Of a stretch of DNA of 64,000 nucleotides, positions 13,593 to 23,981 are shown piece by piece; positions within the stretch are counted from its first letter, which is position 1, and every line of letters starts with the position of its first letter. The position numbers and the translations under genes were made by a program. Where the stretch lies: the NCBI GenBank assembly GCA_963920665.1, contig OY987266.1, positions 27,414,239-27,478,238 on the forward strand, written 5' to 3'. This DNA is from Straminergon stramineum. Taxonomy: Eukaryota > Streptophyta > Bryopsida > Hypnales > Calliergonaceae. Under the pieces are notes generated by a model. That model did no database searches. It was given only the letters and a program-made list of their open reading frames with translations, and was not told the origin of the DNA.

Positions 13593-14190
13593 AATTTCTC
13601 CATTCCCGGAGACGGTTGCTATGTGGCTCTATCCTTTTCATTAACCTTATAGAGGAATTCGACAGGCTGTTTACCCTTGATGCAACACCCTGGATGACCA
13701 TTCTTCAAGAATATTCATCTACATGTTTCAGAGATAAGCATGTCACTGCAGTATCTGGGTGTGACCAGGTTTTGCCAGTCTTTTTTACATGTGAGAATAA
13801 CATAAATGGTAAAGGTCTAGCGAAGAGGTGGTTTAGGCTGTCGCCCTTCCCAAATACGACGAGACTCTTTTTTTTCCAAGTTATTCTTGCAATTGCATGT
13901 CGACAACGTAGCTTCTCCAATAACATGCTTAGCACAGCCACTGCTCGGGTCCTGCCGAGCCACCACAATGTGGTGGCTCTTTTTGAGAGTTTCATGGTTT
14001 GTTTTCAGCTTTGCCAACCGTTCCATTGCTGGAATGTCACGGGGGATGGGTGTAAATTTTGTGTCTCCTGATGACATTTTGGTAGAGATTCCTTCCTGTG
14101 CACTTCCTGCTTAATTGTTTGGAGCTGGATGTAATCTCTAGCTGCAATCAGATGTAGATTTCCATATCACTCTATTTACTGCCTTCAACT
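13593..14190 (+). other. Probable 3' UTR of the kinase gene
   Basis: Sequence after the TGA stop. Moderately GC-balanced sequence continues to about 14.1 kb before the composition turns AT-rich, consistent with a 3' untranslated region. I saw no canonical AATAAA signal, so the end is uncertain. Short ORFs here have no recognisable similarity. Confidence 0.45.
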
Positions 14191-14427
14191 GTTTTAAAAA
14201 GTCCTCTCATCTTGTTTGACTATAACACTATTGCAATTATATTACTTCATGAAATTGATTGAAGATTTCTGTGATCACATAGAAATGTATGGTTCATGTG
14301 TACCTTTACTTATTTGATATCCCCTTATTTAGTATCTCAGACTTTAATGTCTCACCTAACCACACAAAATGGATGTAAGGTAAACCTCCCTTGCTTAAAC
14401 TGTCCCACCTTCCGTCCCCAAATGATC

Positions 14428-14657
14428 TTAACCCTTGAAAGGCCTTGGGGGTCCTCTATATGTCTCGTATTTAGCTTTATAACTCCTCAAATGTGGTGTA
14501 ATATATAAATTTTGATACATTGTTACTTATGTACTATCACAATGATTCATGTACTTTGTATTGAAAAGTATGTGGTCAATGTTTTTCAGATCAAATACCA
14601 ACAAATACATAATATACTATATGGATGCAAAGGACTTTGAGGCCCTTGAAGGGTTAA
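14428..14657. mobile_element. TTAA-bounded MITE-like element, 230 bp
   Basis: The left end reads TTAACCCTTGAAAGGCCTT and the right end, reversed, reads TTAACCCTTCAAGGGCCTC, giving an imperfect ~19-bp inverted repeat with TTAA at both outer edges. There is no coding content. The ends resemble those at 2364-2953, suggesting one TTAA-targeting superfamily with several lineages. It lies just downstream of the kinase gene. Confidence 0.6.
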
Positions 14658-16418
14658 TGTTGCACATTGTGATGAGGGAGGAAGGGGGCAGACATTAGTT
14701 TCCCGCATACTGTGGCAATTACAGTTGTCAAATCAAGCTCCCAGCTCACAAGGAGCTTGATATTTACTAATGCCCCAATCATCTCAATCCACAAACCCCA
14801 GATTGCACTCTCATGCTTCTTGCATCATGAAGGAATCTTAGACAATGGCAAATGTAAATGCTCCGGCCCATGGCAAGCCAGCGTGGGATCGACACAGCAC
14901 ATGGTCATGGGCCTGTAGACAACACGGGACCAATGCCACACATGGTCTAGGGCCCACGGATTGAAGCACAGGATGTACACAGTACATGGGTCTGGGCCTG
15001 TACTCCGAATAGTGACATTGGGTTGCCCCATGCTAAATTTATCGACATTGGACACTAAATAAATATTTACTATTGGACAAAAAAACACTACTTTTTGAAT
15101 GAGGTGTTGTTGTAGTTGGGACTCATGAACCTTTATATGTACAAATGGAAATATTTGTAAAAGTATTTGTTGACTATGATGCTTGTAAAGTAGCTTTTTG
15201 AAGGTAAGGCAACCTAATTGTTAAAGGCAATCTAATTTCACTATTTAGTGTAGACAATGCAAGACCAATGCCACACGTGGCCATCTAGGGCCCACATAAT
15301 GAAGACCTAGCACCAAGCAATTGAGAGGCCATTGGTCCTCCTTGAAAATGTCCAATAATATTCTATTTTTTAGTACTCCAAAACTACACTAAAACGGGAC
15401 TCCAAAACTCAAAGTTTCAAGACAATAGGAGTGCACCAAACTCTACTTTCAACTCAAAATGGGTTGAAATAATGTGATTTTAAACCTTAAATCCTACACT
15501 CCTAGTGTCCCTTGAGGGGACAAAATGGATTTTGGATAGGCTCTTACAATCTCAATTTTCATCAAGATTTTTTGAAACTTTTTTTGAAGGTAGAAAATCA
15601 CATTAACTTTTGGGGAATATTATTTTTATTTCTATGGATGCTCGAAGACATAAGTTATCTCACCTTAAGCCCAAAATGTCATTTGTTGGGTATCACAAAA
15701 AATCACAAAAAAGTCAAAATAAATTTTGCAAAATTTTGTTTTTCATAGAAAATACTACACTAAAATGATTTGATTCATTCTATTTGGACTAGTGATGAAA
15801 AAATTATGGACAATCTTGTCTTTTGGGCAATCTATGCATCTTTGTGAAAAAATCACTTATAGGATTCACTTTTGAATGCAATAATCACAATTTTTCAAAA
15901 AACATTGTTTGACAAAGTTAGGTTTACTTTCTAAATCAATCTTATCATATTAATTATGTCATTTCAATTCTATCTTGGAGCTATTAACAATTTCATCTTT
16001 TGTTCAATCATGGACCTACTTCTACTTAAAAAAAAAATTTAATAAATGAAAGTCTAGGGAATTTCAATTTTTTTTTCTAAACTTCCAACTAAATTATTCA
16101 ACATAATTTTTTTCATTCAACATGTGCAGTGCAAAAAATCTAAGCTTGGAAGATTCAATGCCTTATAATTTAGACAAGCAAGTTGCAAGAAAGACATTTT
16201 TCTTCACTTCAAATGCAAATAATTATCTTGCAATCTACATAGTCAAATTTTATAAAATTTCTTTTGCACATTCTTATACCTAATTGTATAGTACAAAATC
16301 CTATGGCTAGATATACGAAAAGAACAATTTCTAAACTTTTTTGCACTTTCCAATAGAAATGATAGGTTTGAGTAGGATTTTGATGGAAAAAAGGCCCTAT
16401 GACTTTCATAGTTGCTAG
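14658..16418. other. Intergenic with one diverged direct repeat
   Basis: No gene. A motif 'GTAGACAA...GACCAATGCCACAC.TGG...CTAGGGCCCAC' occurs at about 14916-14970 and again at about 15251-15305 (spacing ~335 bp), a diverged direct duplication. The remainder is AT-rich with no supported feature. Confidence 0.45.
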
Positions 16419-16867
16419 CATGTGAGCTTAGGATCTTGAGCCCATGAGCTTACGAGCCTAGGCTCATATGTTATTGGTACCTATATTATAAGTACCTTCC
16501 ATAGTTGTAGGATGTTTGTAATTATAGGTGTCCATGTTGTAGGTACCTATGTTATAAGCACCTTCTATGGTTATAGGATGTTCATATTATAGGTGTCTAT
16601 GTTGTAGATACCTATGTTATAAGCACCTTTCATGGTTATAGGATGTTTATATAATAAGTGCTTAATTATATTATGGGTGTCTATATTTTAGGTACCTATG
16701 TTATAGGCACCTTCTATGGTTAAGTATATTTATATTATAGGTATTTATGTTATATTATAGGATACTCATATTATAAGTATGTATGTTATAAATACCTTCA
16801 ATAATTGTAGAATATCTACTTATACCTAGGCTCAAGGCTCATAGGCTCGCATTTCTAGGCTTACGTG
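16419..16867. mobile_element. Inverted-repeat element with internal ~80-bp tandem repeats
   Basis: The left arm begins CATGTGAGCTTAGG and the right arm, reversed, begins CACGTAAGCCTAGA; similarity continues over ~45 bp to a shared GAGCCTAGG. CTAG (16415-16418 and 16868-16871) flanks both sides, a candidate 4-bp target duplication. The interior is a tandem array of about five ~80-bp units containing GGTACCTATGTTATAAGCACC and TATAGGATGTTCATATTATAG-like segments. It carries no gene. The superfamily is not assignable from the ends. Confidence 0.6.
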
Positions 16868-18188
16868 CTAGTGTTGTTGGCAATTTGATAGAAAAATTAT
16901 AAGATTTATATATTGTAGAGATTGTGAACATCTAATTTTGGAGTTTTAAGAGTTTCTTTTCAATCACAATGAAAATAGATATCAATATTCAAAAGAAGTA
17001 TGTCAATTTATTTTAGATTGTAAACAAAATAGATATAGATTTATTGAGGAAAGATGTAGAATGCTCATATTTAGTACAATAGAACCTTGAATTTAGATAA
17101 TAGAGGCAATCACTTCAGTGTCTTAAATTTTTTCTAATTATTTTATATTTTCATTCATAATTATGCTTTGTTTGTTACACTTTTGTTAAGTAGATATTGG
17201 TATGACGTAAAGGAAAAAATAACTTGTTAATAGGTGTAAGATGGAATTGAAGTTCACTAACTCCAACAATGAGATTGTTCTAGTAAGAGAATTAAACCTT
17301 GCAAAAAAATTTCTTTTCTTTGTGAAAATTGACTTTAAAAATGAATCATTTATTTCATTTTTTTAAATATGATAGAATTTCCCCAAATTAAGACTCTCTA
17401 TAATAAGCTTATCACTAAGTTCAAATAGAATGAATTAAATTTTTTTAATATAGAAAGCAATATTTTCTATTAGAAATGTATTTTTAAAATTTTTTTGTGC
17501 CATCCAATGAGCTACATTTTGGACTTAGGGTGGCAAAACTCTCGTTTTTAGGCACTAATTTAAATAAAAAATATATCCCCAAAGCTATTTTTCTCCTATT
17601 TTCAAAGAAAAATTCCAAATATCAAGCCAAAAATTGAGATTTTAGGAGCTTGCTTGAACTTTCAAGTGTCACAAGACAATCAATCTTTTAGGGATTACGA
17701 TACAAACCATTGTATAAAATGTTTGAGAGCTCCAAAGAGAACAAAAATTTTAGAGTAGAGTAGATAGAAGCAATGACTAGTAATCTTATTTTTGGACCTC
17801 ATTGTATGTTTTTCAAATTTCACTATAGTTACTCTCAAAAGAGCCCCAAACATGAAGAAAAATGTGTACATTTAATCTCAAATTTAAGTTTGCTAACTTC
17901 CCTTTTTTTAGAGAATATATCCATAATCTACTATTATTATTTTGGCATACATCTAAACAAGTTTTTTACTCCCCTCTAATGTATTTACTTTGCTCAACTA
18001 CTTGTGAAATCCAAAAAAAATTATGAAAGAAAGGAGACTTCAAGAATATATGCAAAAACATGAGACTCTATCATCTTGATGGACAAAAGAGTGCAACAAT
18101 TACTTCCAACAATGACAATTATTCTCAATAAAGACAAGGCTAGAACAATGTAAGTATAATGTCCAACTAGTTCCTAAAGTCACAACTA
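16868..18188. other. AT-rich intergenic, no gene seen
   Basis: Very AT-rich sequence without plausible coding frames, RNA genes or paired termini. Confidence 0.4.
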
Positions 18189-18458
18189 TTAGATGTTTTT
18201 TTAGGCCTTAGAGAGACCGTTTTAAGGCTATTCTCCATCTCGTTAACCAATGGAATGATGTCAAAATATTAAAGATTAAAATAAATAAATAAATTAAAAC
18301 TTAGAAAATTATTAATTTTTAAAATTCATTATTTTATGAAATAATATTATTTGACATGGTAGTTGCACAACCACATCAGATATACGATGTAGCATAGTTC
18401 CCATGTTCCCCATTGTCTGGGAACTTGTAGTCTCTTTGAGGCTTCAAAAAACATCTAA
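18189..18458. mobile_element. Short inverted-repeat (MITE-like) element, 270 bp
   Basis: The left end starts TTAGATGTTTTTTTAGGCC and continues CTTAGAGAGAC. The right end, reversed, starts TTAGATGTTTTTTGAAGCC and continues TCAAAGAGAC. The ~30-bp arms match with a few substitutions. The interior is non-coding. The target duplication is ambiguous because the outermost bases are themselves TTA/TAA. Confidence 0.55.
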
Positions 18459-20099
18459 TATATTATTTTAGACTAGTTTATCCAATGCATGTCTATGTTG
18501 TGCAATTGCATCACATCAATCACATGCAAAACTTCTTCCCTTGATAGATGTTTTCATTGAAGGGAATGAACAACCTACAACAATGAAACATAAAAGAGCT
18601 ATTGGGGTCTCATTTGTAAGTGGAGCCAATGACACCTAAATTCTAAATTTGTAAATATGATTGCCCTACAATGCGTAGCTCTAGTCCCACTTAAAACAAT
18701 AGTTTGGATGATATTGTAATTGGCATGGAAATACTTGGAAACAACCTTGTCATTGCTTATAGAATCAAGAAGTTGTGGTGATTTTTTGTCTAATATGATA
18801 TTTCATTGAATGATGCTTGTACTTATGTTGTTCAAGTTTTCCTCCAATACAATACAAGGTGTATTTCGAGTTTCTAAGGTTCTCATAGACACATTGTGTG
18901 CATGGAAACACTTAGGGATTAAGGGTTGAAACCATGAATACCCTACCCATATAATAGATTATCAAGGATAGGGGGTAGGATGCCTTAAAGGTTAATTTGG
19001 GCCACTTGAAGCCAATGGAGCAATCCATTTTCCATTAGGAGCATTTCTCCCAAAGTTATAATGATCACGATAGTAGATTAGGATTTCTAGTAATTAGTAG
19101 TAATTTGGTTTTTATTCTAGGAACTTTTTAGGTAAATTGAGAGGGGAGGGGCCTTAGAAATCCAAAAAAGGAGGCTCCCTTGTTTCACTTTGTACCCCTT
19201 TTTCATTTTATTAGTTGCCATGCACTTTTGATGGTTTGCTTAAAAATTTGGCAATTTGGCCAAAGTTTTTGTCTACTTTGCTTTTGGAGCCATATTGCTC
19301 TTGCTTATTCATGTTTTGAGCTTGTCTTGAAGGATGCAGGGGGCCCTTTGAGCTTGTCTTGATTACTAACATTGTGCTTTTGATTTTGTGAAATTGTTAC
19401 TAACAATTCATGTGTTTTCGTGATCTTTGAAGGAACTTGAGTTAGTCATATACTAATCATTTCAGTTGTATGATCTCCTTGAGTGGGATTTTACAAATAT
19501 GGGTAGAAAATCCCCCTAGAACTTTGACATACAAAATACGTGGTCTAGTTGTGGTATTGGTATCATTTGGAGAGTATTGATTTTGGTAGTCTCTCAAAGG
19601 CCTACAATTGCTAGTTGGTCATTTTAGTATAACTCTTCCTTTGGTATTAGTGGTTGTGAGTACCCCCTCCCCCTACATTGAAGCTATCATCCGTATCTAA
19701 TTGTCAAAGACTAGAAAAATTCCATTTTAGCCATGTTATTCTTCTCATGGCGAAGCTTCAAGCTTGGCCTAAGTAGTTCCCAACATTAGCCAAATAAATT
19801 TGGCTTGTCTTGCTTTAATTTTGTGTTTTGATTGTTTGCCAAAAACTCCCAAATTACAATCCAATTAGCCAAAAACATAGTTCAATTTACCAAAAACTAG
19901 TCTAATAAACCATAAAAATCAATCCAATTGACCAAACAGCCCAAAGAGTCGGGTACAATCCAAGTTGGAAGGGCTGATACCTAAACAGGCTGGGTGGCTT
20001 GATTTTCAACATACAATACGATATGGGAAGATTAGAAAACTGAAGAAGACTTTAGTTTGTTGTTCTCAGTTTGGTCTTGAAATTCAATTTTTTAATATT
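18459..20099. other. Intergenic, no gene seen
   Basis: No supported gene or terminal-repeat element. Near 19850-19930 there are short A-rich repeats of the type 'AATT.ACCAAAAA'. Confidence 0.4.
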
Positions 20100-20265
20100 T
20101 GGAAGTCTAAATTCCAAGTTTGGAGCCCTGTGGCTTGAGATTTGATATACTCAAAGTCTAAATTCCAAGTTTGGAGGTCCTATGGCCAAGACTTGACATA
20201 CTCCGAGTTCTAAATTCCAAGTAGGAAGCCCTATGGCCAACAATTGACACACTAAGAGGTCCAAA
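20100..20265. repeat. Short tandem repeat, ~60-65-bp units x ~3
   Basis: Three consecutive units each contain 'TCTAAATTCCAAGT' followed by 'GGAG/GAAGCCCTATGGCC' and a 'TTGACAYACT' segment. They are diverged and non-coding. Confidence 0.55.
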
Positions 20266-20546
20266 GCTTGTGCGCTAGTGTCTGTAGCTCTGTCTCTCAT
20301 CTTTTGCATATTGTGAGTTTGTGACTCTCAATTTGAATACAATTGAGTAGAAATTAGTTAGAATGCTTAGCAATTTGATAGTTAGAAGGGCGTAAGGAAT
20401 TCTTGGGTAAAGAGAAGCACCCATTGAAGAATGTTTGAATCCCCTAACCGGATTTCAACTTGGTTTAAGGCAAGAAGAAAAATACAAGTAGAAGAATAGT
20501 TGACTTTTAGATATTTTAAAATTTAGTTATACTTGGAAGAAATTAA

Positions 20547-20955
20547 CCCCTAAAGTCCCAAACAACATTTTTTGGCATTATAGGTATTTTGGGCTGCTCA
20601 TTACGATTAGAATTTTCAATTTTTTTCTTTGAAATTTTCAGAAAATATGTGGGTGAGGAGTAGCTTTAAGAGCCAACAATTTTCATAACTTTTGACTACA
20701 TGGTTAAAAAGTTATTGTATGAAATGTAGTTTCTTTCTCTACTTAGGTAGCCTAAGCAGATAAAAAAATCACTTTTTTTCAAAAACAAAAATTTGAAATT
20801 ATTTTTCTAGATTTATATATATGTTGAAAGCTTTTCATCATTCCACTTTGATTAATAAATTCACTATTATTATTTATCAATGCAGCTATGTAATGATGTA
20901 AGTGTCAATTTTGAGTGGTTTCTTATGAAACAATGGGTTGTGAACTAAAGGGGTT
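20547..20955. mobile_element. Decayed TTAA-type inverted-repeat element
   Basis: The left end TTAACCCCTAAAGTCCCAAAC pairs imperfectly with the right end, reversed ATAACCCCTTTAGTTCACAAC. The left edge keeps TTAA; the right has TTAT. The CCCCTAAAG core matches the element at 2364-2953, so this looks like an older relative. No coding content. Confidence 0.35.
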
Positions 20956-22739
20956 ATGTGTTGCAAATAGAGTCGTACTTCGTTTTTGGTGTAATGGACC
21001 TTTATGTTTGTCGAAAAAAATGATTTACAACGAAGATGCACTTCAGATTTTTACTGAAAAAAATTTGAAATGGGATTTGTAAATTTTAATTTGGATCCGT
21101 CAAGTCTTTGTTGAATTTGCTTTCCGTCTTCCATTCCGTAGATTGATTGTTTGACCTTTGAAGATTCACTAACTATGCATTAGAAGTGGAAGCCCTGTCT
21201 ACCCTTTGCCCATCCACCCATCGGCCAATCCACCCATCGGCCCATCTGCCGCCCGCCCGTTGTAAGCGCCAAATTACCCACCCTTGGTAATTCGCAAACA
21301 CAACTAGGTTCTGGGTTTCGACTAAGTGACTCCTACTTTTGGGTGTCTAAGCATGGTTCGCTGTGCCTTCCAAGCAATGGATGTTTTTACTAAGTGTCTA
21401 AGTGACCCCCAATTGTAGGATTCGCTTAAACTACTTCCAATGTTTTGGGCTAACCGAATGGAGGGCCCGCTAGATGATTTGGGTGGGACCCAACCTAGGG
21501 CAGAACTATCCTAAGAACCCTCTAGTTCATCTCGTGTCATTTTTAAAAATATAAGACTCGACCTTATCTGACCTTCCTAGCCAAAGTTATGGTTGGATGA
21601 AGTTTGATTGCTACTCAGTTCCTCAAACTTCATCCATAAATTACACCTAGCTCCCCAATTCAGAAAGATCCGAAATTTTGGAGAATGATTCACAAGGATT
21701 GCTCCCACCTAGATCTGGAATTGGACCCTAATCGGGGATTTCTACCGAATTTTCATCCAAGCTTTACCCAACTTCATCCACTAAATTTCTCCTAACCTAC
21801 AACTCCGAATTGACTTTTTTCTTCGGCCTTGGACCCTAGGTGGGAGCCTCCTTCTAATGTGTTTAATTCTCTATCTAACCTTGAGTTTAGCTATTCCTCA
21901 TCCAACTTGATCCTAAACTTCATTTGGCCATAACTTTTTCAATTTTTGCCCGATTTAGGCGTGCTTTAGGGTTTTGGAAAGCCACGACCTTCTTTGCTAA
22001 GCTTATGCCCTTGGAAATGACCTAACCTACGGTCCTCAGGGTCTATCTTAGGGGTAGGCCTCGGCCCAAGCTACTAAATTCTAGTTAGAGTCCTAGGGAA
22101 AGTTTGGAGAGGTCTCACTCATACCTCGGAACTTGAGTCGTTGATCACGCCACCTAAAAGCTCTACTTCCTCTGCCATGAACTCTCGTGTTGTGAGACAA
22201 CGAACCATTGTTCTAATCATAAATAAATTGGTACAAGGATTTTATTGTCAATTTCTATCCTATTTTTTTCCTCCTCCCTTCCTTTTTTTCCTCCCACACT
22301 CTAAGGTGGCCCAACTAACCCTCGATCCTCGTACTAAGCTAATCTTAGGTATGTGTCATCCCTCCTTCTAAGTTGAGCTACTTCTTACGTCCTACCTCTT
22401 ATGTCCTACACTTACGCCTCACACTTAATCTCAAGGTGATTACCTACTTCTAATCTAAAGGCCTAAGTACGTCTTGAGGATTTCACCCCATCCTACCTAC
22501 TTTTCCCCTCCTCCTTCAAATTGCCTTCTCTCTTGTCACCTTCTCATTTTCTTGTTCGTTTTGTTGTCGTCTTGGTGGTGGTTTACGGGAGATGGGGAGT
22601 TGGATTCCCTGTCTTGACAGTTGCTTAGCATGGTTGAGTTTGTTGGAGACCTTTTCTCTTCTTCCGCCCTAATTACTGACCCCTTTTCTCTCTTCCCCTA
22701 GATGGCCTTTTCCTCTTTTCCCTTGGACAACCCTCCTCA

Positions 22740-23095
22740 GTGACCCAGTTTCACACCCCGACCCTCACGGTGACTAGTATTCTAAACTGACCCCTCCTTG
22801 TGACCCAATATTGTCCCCAACCCTCACAAGGAACGAGTATCACACCTTGACCCTCACGAGACCCAATATTGCACCCCAACCTTCACAGAACCCAATAACG
22901 CACCCAATCCTTCTTTGTGACCTAATATCATACCCCAGTCCCTCCTTGTGACCTAGTATTGCCTCCGACCCTCATAGGGAACGAGTATCGCACCCCAACC
23001 TTCACGGGACCTAGTATCGCACCCCGACACCCCTAGTGATCTAGTATCGCACTTGACCCTCCAATGACCCAGTATCAGACCTAACCTTCCCAAGG
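22740..23095. repeat. GC-rich minisatellite inside family C copy 1
   Basis: About ten diverged units of ~30-40 bp, each built on 'GACCTAGTATCGCACCCCGA' with a 'CCTCACG' or 'CCTCCTTGTG' spacer. It lies at the position where the other C copies also have a GC-rich stretch, but with unrelated repeat units. Confidence 0.65.
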
Positions 23096-23479
23096 ACCCT
23101 TGCCTTGACTATTGGCCGTCTTCTCTGCTAGTACCCAGCCTCGCCCGCCCGATGCCCAAGTTTGGCCTTTCGGGTATGAGGGTCTTGGTGGGCTGGGTGT
23201 TGGGTTGGACTGGGTTGGTTTGGGCGTTTACTGATTCTTTGTGAATACTAGGGGGGGTTGGGACATGCTATGCCTATGGATTGTAGGTATAAATTGGACT
23301 TGTGGAGGGCTATCTTCATTTGATTTCTCTCTAATTGCCTTTTACCCTCAACTTTAACTCCTACTTCTACTCTTTTGGGGCCTAAACTTTGGTTTGTTCC
23401 CAACATATTTTGGGAACTAAACCTTGTGGGGAGAGGGGCCACGTGATCTCAAGGTTCTCCTGTGAGGTGGTTTTAATGC

Positions 23480-23720
23480 ATTGCTAATACTTCCTACCCT
23501 AGGGAGGTTCAAAGCTTCGTCGTCGTTTCCCCTCTTAACACACCGTTAAGACTTTTCACCCCTAGGGGGTTCAAAGCTTTGCCGTCATTCCTTTTTTTAA
23601 CATATTGCTAAGACCTTTTATCCCTAGGGGATTTGAAGCTTTGCCGTACCTCCACTATTTGACCTACCACGAGAACTCTTCTATCCTATGGGTTCAAAGC
23701 TTCGCCATACGGGTGGGACC
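23480..23720. repeat. ~65-bp tandem repeat with TTCAAAGCTTCGCCGT motif
   Basis: Four units, each with 'CCCTAGGGGGTTCAAAGCTTYGCCGT' type sequence split by a variable pyrimidine-rich segment. The same motif occurs near 39747, 39805 and 60572 in the other two C copies, so it is a family C component. Confidence 0.65.
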
Positions 23721-23981
23721 CACTACCCTTACACCCTCGTGCCTTTCAACCAAAGCATGACACGTCACGGTTAGGGACAAGGACAAACGACAAGGAAAGG
23801 ACCTTGGACACTCAAGGGCTAGTGACATGGGTTAGTAACATCAATAATTTGAACTAAAGGCCCCCCAAAGCGGCATCGCCAATCATATGGGGAGTTGCTT
23901 TAGGGTTAGTACACCAAAAACACAAGGAGAGTGACTAAAAGGGCCCCTCAAAGTTAAGTATCTTCGCTCTAGCAACCTACT

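Noticed and set aside
21180..21260. CCACCCATCGGCC repeats as part of the family C LTR
   Set aside because: They lie outside the TGTAAG start that aligns with the other two LTR copies; similar simple sequence occurs near 52780 without an LTR.
22740..23095. CRISPR-like regular repeats
   Set aside because: Units are directly adjacent and diverged, without constant repeats and unique spacers, in a plant nuclear context; it is a minisatellite.
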